Source of the DNA: Agapetus fuscipes
Lineage: Eukaryota; Arthropoda; Insecta; Trichoptera; Glossosomatidae
Length of the DNA: 64,000 nt
Assembly (NCBI GenBank): GCA_951799405.1
Contig: CATOGX010000092.1
Span: 31,117-95,116, forward strand
Reading direction: 5' to 3'
Below the pieces are notes generated by a model. It did not search any database. It was not told the DNA's origin and was given only the letters and a program-made list of their open reading frames with translations. Below are positions 1 through 9,250 of the stretch, piece by piece (within the stretch, counting starts at the first letter, position 1; every line of letters starts with the position of its first letter). Both the position numbers and the translations under genes were made by a program.

Positions 1-62
1 AAATTTTCCCCAAAAGTGGGGAAAATTTTTTTTCGGGAATTTTTTTTAAAAAAAAAAATTCT
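1..62. repeat. AT-rich hairpin and homopolymer edge
   Basis: The first 30 bases form an inverted repeat: AAATTTTCCCC, a short loop, then GGGGAAAATTT. This is followed by T and A runs. No gene is seen. It directly abuts the TTAGG-type repeats at the end of the neighbouring retroelement. Confidence 0.6.
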
Positions 63-64
63 TG

Positions 65-85
65 AACCTAACCTAACCTAACCTA
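65..85 (-). repeat. short run of insect telomeric repeat (TTAGG)
   Basis: On the minus strand the sequence reads AGGTTAGGTTAGGTTAGGTT, about four TTAGG units. TTAGG is the usual insect telomeric repeat. It sits exactly at the end of an R1/TRAS-like reverse transcriptase reading frame and supplies its stop codon, so it looks like the 3' tail or target of that element rather than a chromosome end. Confidence 0.75.
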
Positions 86-2942
86 TCACGCTCGGCCTCC
101 TCCTTCACGCCGGTAACACGAGAGGCAAAGGCCTCCCAAGCACTCCAGTTCTCTTTGCTTTGGAGCATTGACGCCACCATCGCGCCCACACCCAGGTGAT
201 CGGTTCCGATGGCAGCCATGAGAGACTGCCTCGGTTCCGCCCAGGCGGGGCACGAGAGCAGTGTGTGCTCCGCGTCATCGTTTGACGAGTCGCAGTGCCA
301 GCATGCTGCAGTTGCTTCTTTGCCAATCCGATGTAGATAGGCACCGAAACAACCGTGTCCGCTCAGCAGCTGCGTGAGCCGGAAGCTCAGGTCGCCGTGT
401 TTCCTCGAGCACCAGGGCCCAAGGTCACCGACAATGTTCGTCCAGCGTCCCTTGGCTGCCGAACTCCAGCGATCCTGCCACTTCGACATCGTCAAGGCCC
501 TATGCTGCGATCCCTTACCTGAATCGTACACCGCTTTGCGCTCCAGCGCCAGCAGGTCTACGGGCGGAGAAGAAGCCAGCACCAAAGCCGCGTCGGCGGA
601 GATGGTGCGGTAGCCGGAGATCACTCTCAGAGCGCTTCTTCTCTGGACGGCAGCCATCTTCTTCCTGTGTTGTTCTACCTCCAGCGACTTTGCCCAGACG
701 GGTGCCCCATACAGAAGTATGGAGTGAACGACCTCATACAAGAGTTTCCTCCTACATGATTTCGGTCCACCCACATTCGGCATGAGCCTCCCCAGCTGAA
801 TCGCCACTCCGCTTGCCTTGGCGGCCGCCAGATGTGTTCTCCGAAGCGGAGACCACGATCGAGTTGGATCCCCAGGTACCGCAGCGATTTCGCCAGCGGC
901 ACCTCGAAACCCTCCAGAAACAGCCGAGGCAGAAGAGGTCGCCGCTTTCGGCAGAACAGCACCGCCTCGGTCTTCTGGACTGCGAGCTGCAGTCCGGCTC
1001 GGTCGAGCCATCTCTTGACCCGACGAAGCGCCTCGTTCCCTGAAATTTCGAGGTCACGGGAGGTCTTCCCCTCGATCACTACCGCGATGTCGTCCGCGAA
1101 AGCAACAAGACTCGACCCCTCCGGCATGTCAGTCCGCAACAGTCCATCGTACAGGGCATTCCACAGGGTGGGTCCTAAGACCGATCCCTGCGGGACGCCC
1201 GACGACACCCGTCGCTTCTCTTCCACGCCAGAAGGGCCGTGACGATACTCCAGCGTCCGGCCATCGAAATAGCTCTCGAGCATTGCCATCAGATAGTCTG
1301 GTACCCGGAAGTCCTCTCTCAACGCTCTGAGAACAAGTTCCCATCGCGCGGAGTTGAAGGCGTTCTTGATATCCAGCGCTATCATGACGACCCGTCGGTG
1401 ACTCTTCACCGTGCCCTCCCACGCCCTTCGGATCACACTTACCACGTGACCGACGGCGTCCACCGTAGATCGGCCCCGCCTGAAGCCGTACTGTCGGTCG
1501 GAGAGCCCCCGCTCCGGATCCTCCAGGATGAGCTGTAGTCTCCCGAGCAGGAGGCGCTCAAGGAGCTTCCCGAAGCCGTCCAGCATGCACAACGGCCTAA
1601 AGGAAGAGGGTCCGTCCGCGACCGCCTTTTTGAGAATGAGGACTAGCCTCTGTCTCTTCCAGGAGGCGCCGACTAGGCCCTCTTCCAGGCACTTGTTGTA
1701 CACATCGAGCAGCACTTCCGGAAACCCCCGGGCCACCAACAGCACGATCTCATTTGGGACCTCGTCAAGTCCAGGGGCCTTACCTGTACCTACCTTCCTC
1801 GTGGCAGCCTCAAGCTCCTCAGCCGTGAATGGCTGGAGATCGGGCGCAGGTGAAGTAGAACGCACAGTTCTCGGCCGGTTGTCGTGGCGCGGGAAGAGGC
1901 CATCAATTACAGCGGTCAGGTTCCGGGGATCGCTGAGGTAAGGGTCCAGATCCCGTCCCCTCAGTCTCTGTCGCACAATTTTGTACGGCAGACCCCAGGG
2001 GTCCCGATCCACCTCCTCACACAGCTCCCCCCAGCACCTTTTTTTACTGCGCTTGATGGCGCTTTTCAGGGCCCTCTTCGTCATCCTGAAATCCTCCACT
2101 GCCTGGAGGCTCGTCCAGCCCGAGCGCTGAGCACGACGCCGCGAAGCCAAGCATGACCGACGCAGGCCGGCAATCTCCTCAGTCCACCAATAAACATTTC
2201 GCCTGAGGGAGTGCCCACCGCGCCGGACCATGGAGGCGTCGCAGGCCCGCTCCACCACCACGCTCAGGCTACTTACCTTTTGTTCCGCCCCGGTCGCCGC
2301 CGCGATCTCTCGGCTGCCATCCTCGATGACGGTGAGCAGGGATTCGGGGTCCAGGGAGCGGAGGCTCCATCCCGTAGCGGCGGCCCTCAAGCCGGGGACG
2401 ACGGCCCGTAGCCCTATCGCCAGAGTGAAGGTCACGTACTGGTGATCACTTTGCGTGTGTTCTGGGAGCACACGCCAGTTCTTCACCCGTCCGATCATTC
2501 CTTCATCAGCGAAGGTTACGTCGATGACAGAACCCGTGGCGCCTCTGCGGAAGGTGAACTCCCCACCGACATTTGCAGGCAGCAAATGTAGGCACGAAGC
2601 CACCTCACACAGGAGAGCACCCCGTCGGTTCGTCACCGGCGAGCCCCAGTCCGTCGCCCAGGCGTTGAAGTCGCCCGCCAGCACCACAGGCACCGACGCC
2701 GTCCGGACGTCCTCCTCGAGGCGTCGCAGGTCCTCCTCGAACTGCTCAATCGGATGGTTGGGGGAGAAGTAGCAGCTGTAGATTCTACAGCCTGCCACCT
2801 CCACCCAGGTCCACCCGCGAGCAGCGGGGGCAGGAGCACTCCTGGCGACGCACAGGCTCGTAGAGGGGAAGAAGATGGCCGCCGACCCGGCTCCGTCACA
2901 GTACCAGCGACTGGAACAGTCACGATACTGCTCCGACACCAA
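73..2942 (-). pseudogene. endonuclease/reverse transcriptase ORF2 of R1/TRAS-like element, frameshifted
   Basis: This is the polyprotein that nicks target DNA and reverse-transcribes the element RNA. In the long frame (2942 to about 830) the endonuclease motif DFNAWATDWGS lies near residue 91, SDHQY follows, and RT motifs are clear: GFRRGRSTVDAV, LDIKNAF, SGVPQGSVLGP and the catalytic FADD near residues 615-618. Reading then shifts into another frame around 826-836, just after FGEHI. It continues to 73 and ends in a CCHC finger (CWHC...H....C), typical of R1 and jockey-type ORF2. The first part of the endonuclease is absent, so this is not a full-length ORF2. The stop codon TAG is formed by the telomeric repeat (75-73). 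I infer a non-functional copy. Confidence 0.85.
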
Positions 2943-3135
2943 GCTGCCCCTTTACGTGGCTGGTTTGTATTCCCTGGCCCTCCACAACAATTTCTAATTT
3001 GACAATTTTGGCACAAAGCTCATTAATTATTTTGTTTTGAGCCTCCACTGTCGCTTTTAACTCTGAGATGATGGAGGTAAGGCTTTCGAGCCCCTCCACC
3101 ATCTTGTCCGCGGTCGTTTGCCCTCTTGTGGGCAT
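2920..3135 (-). pseudogene. ORF1 N-terminal fragment of the same non-LTR element
   Basis: A 71-residue frame starts MPTRGQTTADKM and continues with a heptad-like helical stretch (LESLTSIISELKATVEAQNK), which suggests a coiled coil like those near the start of ORF1 proteins of non-LTR elements. It runs directly into the middle of the endonuclease coding region in a different frame, so ORF1 and the start of ORF2 have been lost by an internal deletion. Assignment to ORF1 rests on position and coiled-coil character only. Confidence 0.5.
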
Positions 3136-3204
3136 CGCACTGCACTGAATTTATTATTATACAATATTTTTAGCGGCACTTTATGACACGCGACATTCTT
3201 CGTC

Positions 3205-3613
3205 AAGGTGTTTTATTTTTATTTTTATTTTTATTTTTAAGGAGAAAAAACAGATACAGACACAAAAACAAATATAAGAAAAATGTTAACATAAACAGTA
3301 GTGTGCCTTAATCCTAAAGAATTCCCACAGATATGTAAAAACAATAAAATAGCTGACGAAAAATAAAAACATAAAAGAAATCGATGAGGTAAAAAGTAAA
3401 AAAAAAAAAAGTAAAACAGAAATAAAAATAAGAGGAAAGAAAAAAAAAGTGAATAGAGAAACTAAGAATAAACAAAAAATATACAAAAAATGATAAAAAG
3501 AAAACCCATTCAAGATATAATAGATAGCACGGACATTTTATAAATACTTTTTAATAGGTCAGATCTAAAGGAGTACTTCACTTTATTAAATATATCTAAA
3601 TCACTAAAATATA
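3205..3613 (-). repeat. 0.44-kb interspersed repeat, copy 1 (first part, split by Ty3 insertion)
   Basis: This matches 10575-10985 closely. On the minus strand it ends in a TAAAA-type tail (TTTTATTTTTATTTTTA on the plus strand), which suggests a non-LTR or SINE-like 3' end. It continues beyond the Ty3 element at 8860-8903. Both copies stop at the same place (GAGCTCTTTGA), so the unit has a defined end. Reading frames inside are AT-rich artefacts. Confidence 0.75.
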
Positions 3614-3878
3614 TGTAAAGGAACTACAACTACGTATTAAGCTCCTTTAATAGGTATTCTTGTTTATTTGTAGCGCTCGGTCGGCACTCAGGTATTTACC
3701 TACTTTCTGGTGAACAGCCATTAGCCATTTTGCCGGACGGTGCGCGTGCAAGTCGATAAGATTGTAAAAAGAATTAAACGACGTGATTGTAGTTTCCTAT
3801 AAATAATAAGCAACTTCAACTGTCTTAAATTCTAAACAAATATATGTTTTCATAAAATTAAAGTTATTTAATTTATCT
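3614..3878 (+). repeat. 5' LTR of Ty3/Gypsy element
   Basis: This 265-bp direct repeat begins TGTAAAGGAACTACAAC and matches 8595-8859 with only two substitutions seen, both near its 3' end. It starts with TG but the shared part ends TTATCT rather than CA, so the exact 3' limit is uncertain. The flanking TATA at 3610-3613 recurs after the 3' LTR. Confidence 0.9.
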
Positions 3879-3916
3879 ATAAATTACAATCTTACAAAAC
3901 TACAATTTCGATTAAA

Positions 3917-4993
3917 ATGAATAAACTACGGTTTAAATTTGTCGTATTGGGGTCCACGGATGGCAAAACTAATGTGATATGCATAACCTCAATTGAAACA
4001 CCGATCGGAGGTGTTTTTGAAATCCCAGATGATTTAAAGCCAGTAAGTAAACATACTGCCATATACTCCTCAGATATATTTACAAAAATAAAAAAATCAC
4101 TAAAAAAAAGGCATGAAGTGCGCTCTATATGGATTCCTGTAAATGCAGAGTTGAGGAAAGTATATCTGGATGACGGAGACAACTTACAATTTGGTGACCA
4201 ATATTTAAATGAAATTACAGAAGAAACAAAGGCTTCACATACTAACAATGCTATCAAGACGACAGAGGAGAAAAATATAGAAAAAACTGCTGAGAGATTT
4301 TTCATGGACAAATTCTCAAATAAAACATGTAATGCGGATCAATGGATAACGAACTTTGAGAACGAGTGTCTAAGGTTTGAAATTAATGATGATGAAGAAA
4401 AAATTCAGGTATTAAAATACCTATTAGAAAAAAATTGTCTTGATTGGTACAACAGTATGCTAATAAAAATGACGTTGAGCTCCAAATGGCAAGACTGGAG
4501 AGAAAATTTTACTGAAACTTATGGAGGAGAAGGTTGGTGTCGTGTCAAATATGCATTTAGATTTAAATTTCAAGTGGGATCAATGCTGGAATATGCCATA
4601 AAGAAAGAGCGGTTGTTATTGGAAATTAATAAAGATATTGATATCAAAACAATGATAAATATGATTGTTATGGGATTACCAGACAACGTAATGGATAAAA
4701 TTGATAAAAATACTGTAAAAACAACCGCAAGCCTGTACAATGAAATAGGGAAATTGGAACAACTTGTTGAAAACAATAAGGATAATAAAAAAAGTACCAT
4801 GTATTCTGACACCAGACCCAAACAAATTGAAGAAAAAAAACCATGCCGTATCTGTGTTAACGTGAAAAAAGGGAAACGTTACCACCCTGAGGAGAATTGT
4901 TGGTTTAAAGAAAAGAATTTAAAACCAAATTTAAGAACTGTTAATAATTCTAAATTAGAAATTGAATTGAACGATAATAATCAAAAAAACTAG
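3917..4993 (+). CDS. Gag-like protein of Ty3/Gypsy element
   Basis: This 358-residue frame starts 38 bases after the 5' LTR. It is the structural capsid/nucleocapsid protein that would package element RNA. The middle part (about residues 130-250) is helical and tryptophan-bearing (WITNFE, DWYNSML, WQDWRENF), consistent with a retrotransposon capsid domain. The C-terminus has one zinc-knuckle-like CX2CX9HX4C array (C310, C313, H323, C328) in a lysine-rich context. The stop at 4991-4993 follows directly on A-AAA-AAC, a canonical -1 slippery heptamer, and the -1 frame continues into protease. The N-terminal 120 residues are not recognised. Confidence 0.8.
   Translation: MNKLRFKFVVLGSTDGKTNVICITSIETPIGGVFEIPDDLKPVSKHTAIYSSDIFTKIKKSLKKRHEVRSIWIPVNAELRKVYLDDGDNLQFGDQYLNEITEETKASHTNNAIKTTEEKNIEKTAERFFMDKFSNKTCNADQWITNFENECLRFEINDDEEKIQVLKYLLEKNCLDWYNSMLIKMTLSSKWQDWRENFTETYGGEGWCRVKYAFRFKFQVGSMLEYAIKKERLLLEINKDIDIKTMINMIVMGLPDNVMDKIDKNTVKTTASLYNEIGKLEQLVENNKDNKKSTMYSDTRPKQIEEKKPCRICVNVKKGKRYHPEENCWFKEKNLKPNLRTVNNSKLEIELNDNNQKN
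4984..4993 (+). promoter_or_regulatory. candidate -1 ribosomal frameshift site, gag to protease
   Basis: The sequence AAAAAAC lies in the gag frame as A AAA AAC and is followed at once by the gag stop TAG. Slipping back one base places ribosomes in the frame that opens at 4981 and encodes protease. The heptamer is the classic X XXY YYZ type. A downstream stimulatory structure was not worked out. Confidence 0.75.
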
Positions 4994-5346
4994 AGGTACC
5001 ACCATTAATAAAAGTTAATTTGCTATTAAATGATACTTTAAGAGTTTCTGGAATATATGATTCTGGGTCGAATGTTTCATTAATTAATGCAAATTTATTG
5101 AAAATACAGCCAAAGGAACTTACAAGTAATATGCAAATAGTAAACTTGAAGACTATTAATGGTGGGAAGAAAACAAAAGGTTTGATAACACTAAAAATAA
5201 AAATCTACAATATAGAAAAAAATATGGATGTATTTGTAGTAGATAATGAAAATTTTGATTACGATTTTCTAATTGGTTTGGATTGTATCAAAAATTTCAG
5301 ATTAATCCAAAACGAAGAATTACAAATTATCCAATCTAACAAATAG
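4990..5346 (+). CDS. retrotransposon aspartic protease
   Basis: This frame is open from 4981 and would be entered by -1 frameshifting at 4984-4990. The first ATG-like start is at 5020 but translation by fusion to Gag is more likely. The catalytic motif YDSGSNVSLI (DSG type) lies near 5060-5085, and FLIGLDCI matches the conserved C-terminal flap/dimer region of retropepsins. It would act as a homodimer to cleave Gag-Pol. It stops at 5344-5346, immediately before the RT frame, with almost none of the usual linker between protease and RT. Confidence 0.8.
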   Translation, partial: LEVPPLIKVNLLLNDTLRVSGIYDSGSNVSLINANLLKIQPKELTSNMQIVNLKTINGGKKTKGLITLKIKIYNIEKNMDVFVVDNENFDYDFLIGLDCIKNFRLIQNEELQIIQSNK

Positions 5347-7473
5347 AAGAACAAGTGGCAAAGTTACTAGACAAAAAGCTTATAGAGGAATCTTATAGTC
5401 CATTTGCGGCACCAGTAACGTTAGCTTTCAAAAAAGAAGACAACAAAAAATCAAGATTATGCATAGATTTTAGAGATTTAAACAAAATAGTGGTACCTCA
5501 AGCGCAACCATTCCCACTGATCGACGACTTAGTGATTAAGACAAGAAACTCATCATATTTTACAACGCTAGACATCAATTCAGCCTTTTGGTCAATCCCG
5601 CTGAAAATTGAAGACAGGAAAAAAACTGCATTTGTGACGCAGGACGGGCATTATCAATGGACGTGTTTACCTTTTGGGTTAAAAACATCACCAGCTATTT
5701 TTCAAAGGATACTAGGTAACATTTTAAGAAAATATAAGCTTACTGATTATGCAGTTAACTACATAGATGATATCCTAGTATTTTCCAAGACTTTTTCCGA
5801 GCACATTATCCATCTCACACAATTGTTAGAAGCTATAAAAAGTGAAGGCTTTAGATTAAAATTTACAAAGTGTACATTTGCTGCAGACTCAGTGAAATAT
5901 CTCGGTCACATAATACACAATAATACAGTACGACCAATAAGAGATAATCTTGTTTCTATAAAAGAATTCCCCACACCGAAAACTCAGAAAAATGTTCGAC
6001 AATTTTTGGGAAAAATTAATTTCTATCATGAATATATACCTAAAAGTGCGGTAATTTTAGAACCTCTTCATAATTTACTTAGAAAAAATCAGAAATTTAA
6101 TTGGTCTGCAGATTGTCAAAATTCTTTTGAACAAGTTAAGAACTTATTATGCTCTCAGCCAATATTAGAAATATTTGATCAGAATTTGCCAATAAATATT
6201 TACACCGATGCATCCTTAGAAGGTATTGGAGCAGTGCTAAAGCAAACACAACCAAATGGAAAAAACAAACCAGTGGCATACTTTTCAAAAAAATTGAATC
6301 TGCTACAAAAGAAAAAGAAAGCTGTTTATTTAGAATGCTTAGCTATTAAAGAAGCAATAAGATATTGGCAATACTGGTTAATAGGTAAATCATTTACAGT
6401 ATATTCAGACCATAAACCATTGGAAAATTTAAATATTAAAGCTAGGACAGATGACGAGTTAGGAGATTTGACATATTATTTATCACAGTATGATTTTAAA
6501 ATAAAATATGCTCCAGGAAAAGAAAATTTAGAAGCAGACTGTTTAAGTAGGAACCCAGTACTGGATGCAGACAATGATACTGATGAACAATTACAAATTG
6601 TAAACATGATCAATTTAAATGATATCGTTACAGATCAGAAGAACAATGAACATGTACAAAAAAATAAAACAAAACTATTATTAAAACACAATGTTTACTA
6701 TAAAAATCTTAGAAAATGTGAAAAAATTATTTTATCAGAGAATTTCAGTAAAAAACTTATTAAAAATGTACACGAAAACATGTGTCATTTAGGAGAAAAA
6801 CAAATGCAAAACAAAATTAGTACAGTTTATACAGAAAAAAATTTAACAATAAATATTAGAAGACATTGTAAAAGCTGTGAGATATGTATAAAGAATAAAA
6901 AGAGAGGGCAAAACAAGTATGGTCTGATGTCACATTTAGGCCCTGCCACAAAACCTTTTGAAATAGTGTCAATAGACACGATTGGAGGTTTTGGAGGCTC
7001 ACGATCAACTAAAAGATATTTACATCTTCTAGTCGACCATTTTACACGATACGCTTATATTGTTACCTCTAAAACACAAAATGCTAATGATTTTATTAAA
7101 CTAGTCAATAATGTAATAGATTCGAATACAATTGGAATGCTCCTTACCGACCAATATCCGGGTATAAACTCGAAAGAATTCAAAAATTTTTGTAATAAAA
7201 ATTCAATAACAATGATTTTTACTGCAGTGAACGCCCCGTTTTCTAACGGTTTAAATGAAAGACTCAATCAAACATTAGTCAACAAAATCAGATGTAAAAT
7301 CAATGAAAAAAGTCAAAGAACAGCATGGACAACCATAGCTCATCAATGTGTAGAGAAATATAATATGACAGAACATACAGTTACGGGGTTTGCACCAAAA
7401 TACCTCATGGATGGTACAGATGTTTCACTTTTGCCAAATGAACTTAAAATAAATAAAACAAAAGATGATTGGA
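5340..7473 (+). pseudogene. Ty3/Gypsy Pol: reverse transcriptase, RNase H and integrase (interrupted)
   Basis: This copies element RNA and integrates the DNA. The frame is open from 5340 with no ATG near its start (GTG at 5355; residues below count from it). RT motifs are present: CLPFGLKTSPAIFQR and catalytic YIDD at 136-139. RNase H shows YTDASLEG near 285. Integrase has an HHCC finger near 470-515 and the DDE triad D541, D599, E635, with exact D-35-E spacing and the NGLNERLN context. Coding is broken at 7473 by an RTE insertion. The remaining pieces lie at 7904-8130 and 8350-8412. Its start is one frame away from protease, with a missing linker, so expression of Pol is doubtful. Confidence 0.9.
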
Positions 7474-7902
7474 CTCTGGAGGAAATGAAAGAAGTATGTA
7501 AGGACAGAAAGAAATGGCGGTTGATCTGTAATGTTGGCGAATAGGGTTTATTAAATTGGAATTTGTTTGTGTTTGTAAATGGATATTTTGTATTTGAATA
7601 TTATTATTTAATGATGTATAAAATGTAATTTGTCGTGTGTGTGTGTTCCTTGACTTATAGGTTGGTATGCGGCTGACCACCCATGCTGTAAAAATGGTTC
7701 ACTTTGCCAATGTCACCCCTGTCTCAGGGAAGGACGGCAAGAGTTGCAGGGTGTATGTCCATTTGAGATTTGATTTTTATGTTGTAGGTTCACGTGAGGC
7801 ATGTGCAAGCGCGAACTTGTACGTGTCTGGTTGTGAGAATGCATGTAATGTGAATCTTCAATGTAACATATCCTTGCAACTTAGATTAGATTAGATTAGA
7901 TT
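7474..7902 (+). mobile_element. RTE-like retrotransposon 3' fragment inserted in pol
   Basis: This 429-bp insert is flanked by an 11-bp target duplication AGATGATTGGA (7463-7473 and 7903-7913). It begins inside the last codons of an RT reading frame (EEMKEVCKDRKKWRLICN), the same end found in the element at 16.1-17.1 kb. It continues through the family's 3' UTR (CTTGACTTATAGGTTGGTATG onward) and ends in TTAGA-type short repeats. This copy shows that the widespread about 240-bp repeat of this window is the 3' end of that element. Confidence 0.9.
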
Positions 7903-7903
7903 A

Positions 7904-8130
7904 GATGATTGGATTAGGGATAGAAAAATAGCATTAAACAATTCTATAAAGTCACATAATTACAATACACAGATTTTTAATAAAAGTAGAACTCAATTTA
8001 ATTTTGATGAAGGGGATATGGTGTATGTAGAGAATGGGAACCAATTAAATAGAAATAAATTAGATGAGCTGAGAGTTGGTCCATTTCAAATAACTCAGAA
8101 GATTTCAAATTCAATTTATGAAATAAATAC
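7904..8130 (+). pseudogene. Pol C-terminal piece (integrase GPY/F-like module)
   Basis: Directly after the RTE fragment the pol frame resumes without loss. It encodes the region after the DDE core, including EGDMVYV and RVGPFQI, which matches the GPY/F module common near the end of Ty3/Gypsy integrases. Reading is then cut by a SINE at 8131, which supplies the apparent stop at 8138-8140. Confidence 0.85.
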
Positions 8131-8342
8131 GGTGTTATAGCCGCGGGGATCAAGACAGGTTATTTGGAACTGGATAACGCTGGTTCGAATCCCGCGACGA
8201 TAACTTCGACCCTGGTTCAACAGATGCCGTTGCATGCACACAAGCTTCTGCTTTCGCATGAAGACAACTGGCCAGGTAAAATAGGTTGGTGGATTGCATT
8301 CCTTTCCACAAATCTATTTTTTTAAAAAAAAAAAAAAAAAAA
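8131..8342 (+). mobile_element. tRNA-derived SINE inserted in the pol C-terminus
   Basis: The insert has a tRNA-like head with a clear B box (GGTTCGAATCC near 8191) and a plausible A box (TAGCCGCGGGGA). It ends in a poly-A tail of about 20 bases. AAATAC flanks it on both sides (8125-8130 and 8343-8348), although the right copy merges with the A tail. It looks like a separate SINE family from those at 11.6 and 23 kb. Confidence 0.75.
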
Positions 8343-8349
8343 AAATACA

Positions 8350-8407
8350 GGACATAAAAAAATGGAGTCAAATCTCTTCCATATTACAAAACTCATACCA
8401 ATTCTCA

Positions 8408-8412
<5 letters not shown>
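8350..8412 (+). pseudogene. last codons of Pol after the SINE
   Basis: The pol frame resumes after the SINE and target duplication for about 20 codons with the tail-like motif LFHITKL, then stops at TAA 8410-8412. This resembles the H-V-x-K-L/M ending of many Ty3/Gypsy integrases. The agreement of frame and motif supports the nested-insertion reading. Confidence 0.7.
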
Positions 8413-8444
<32 letters not shown>

Positions 8445-8594
8445 AACAACAACAACAACAACTTATACTTTACTTATATACAATAACTAAACAATTTATA
8501 CATATTTAAGTTATATTACTCTGTTATATTACTCTGTTACTTATGTTTGCTAAGGAGAAAATTTTGAGGAAAATTTTCTTTTGAAGGAGGGAGA
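8413..8594 (+). other. 3' untranslated part of Ty3/Gypsy element with polypurine tract
   Basis: It holds an A run with CAA repeats (about 8411-8462) and ends in GAAGGAGGGAGA directly before the 3' LTR. That purine run is the expected primer for plus-strand DNA synthesis. No envelope-like frame is present. Confidence 0.75.
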
Positions 8595-8859
8595 TGTAAA
8601 GGAACTACAACTACGTATTAAGCTCCTTTAATAGGTATTCTTGTTTATTTGTAGCGCTCGGTCGGCACTCAGGTATTTACCTACTTTCTGGTGAACAGCC
8701 ATTAGCCATTTTGCCGGACGGTGCGCGTGCAAGTCGATAAGATTGTAAAAAGAATTAAACGACGTGATTGTAGTTTCCTATAAATAATAAGCAACTTCAA
8801 CTGTCTTAAATTCTAAACAAATATATTTTTTCACAAAATTAAAGTTATTTAATTTATCT
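8595..8859 (+). repeat. 3' LTR of Ty3/Gypsy element
   Basis: This 265-bp copy of 3614-3878 has two differences. It is followed by TATATTAAAATCACTGC, the continuation of the interrupted 0.44-kb repeat. Confidence 0.9.
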
Positions 8860-8903
8860 TATATTAAAATCACTGCACATTCTATACATAGGAGCTCTTT
8901 GAC
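8860..8903 (-). repeat. 0.44-kb interspersed repeat, copy 1 (second part)
   Basis: This matches 10973-11014, ending at GAGCTCTTTGA. Together with 3205-3613 it restores one full repeat unit. Confidence 0.75.
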
Positions 8904-9020
8904 CTGAGTTTGTTCGACATTTGGGCAGAGAAAATATTTGTAACGAACGGGATGCACTTCTTGGTATTGTGTATTGTGTGTTGATATTGTTGGTATTGTG
9001 TGTTGATATTGATATTTGCG

Positions 9021-9112
9021 GTATGCACTATGCTTTTAGACTATTCTCTTTGCGTTATGCACTATGCTTTTATACTATGCTCTTTGTGTTATGCACAATG
9101 CTTCATGCTGTG
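9021..9112. repeat. short block of ATGC-rich satellite
   Basis: It carries the same GCACTATGCTTTTA and TATGCTCTTTG modules as the arrays at 11.1-15.7 kb. Confidence 0.8.
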
Positions 9113-9250
9113 GTGCATCAGTACAGAAGATAAAAGAAAACCAGATATCTGAAATCAGATATAAAAAAAGATAATCCAAAATTGTGCGTGCCCACCCCTA
9201 GTAGTGGGCCCCGAGTACGAAACTGCGAGTATAAAAAGCGTACGCCGCGC

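Larger units (their letters stand above)
65..3135 (-). mobile_element. R1/TRAS-like non-LTR retrotransposon, defective
   Basis: This is a minus-strand non-LTR element with apurinic-type endonuclease, reverse transcriptase and C-terminal CCHC finger coding. Endonuclease and RT motifs (DFNAW...WGS, SDHQY, FADD) fit the R1/TRAS group. It is not intact: the N-terminal half of the endonuclease is missing, an ORF1-like start is fused just upstream, and a frameshift splits the C-terminus near 826-836. The 3' end has no evident UTR and passes straight into TTAGG repeats. It is much more GC-rich than the surrounding AT-rich DNA, as expected for a recent arrival of a GC-rich element. The 5' limit near 3135 is inferred from the first ATG of the upstream coding piece. 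Confidence 0.85.
3614..8859 (+). mobile_element. Ty3/Gypsy LTR retrotransposon carrying two nested insertions
   Basis: The order is LTR, gag, protease, RT-RNase H-integrase, purine-rich tract, LTR; no envelope gene is seen. The length is 5246 bp, of which about 660 bp are an RTE fragment (7474-7902), a SINE (8131-8342) and their target duplications. It sits inside the 0.44-kb repeat, whose uninterrupted copy at 10.6-11.0 kb gives the empty site; TATA flanks both sides. LTR identity (2 differences in 265) says it is young, and the two nested insertions must be younger still. Pol is interrupted twice and the protease-RT junction looks deleted, so this copy is probably dead. Confidence 0.93.

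Noticed and set aside
1..85. True chromosome end (telomere)
   Set aside because: Only about four TTAGG units, directly attached to a retroelement 3' end and followed by non-telomeric AT-rich sequence.
3286..3513. Hydrophobic minus-strand frame (FYHFLYIFCLFLVSLF), also at 10601-10873
   Set aside because: AT-rich interspersed repeat; the frame differs between the two copies and is not maintained.
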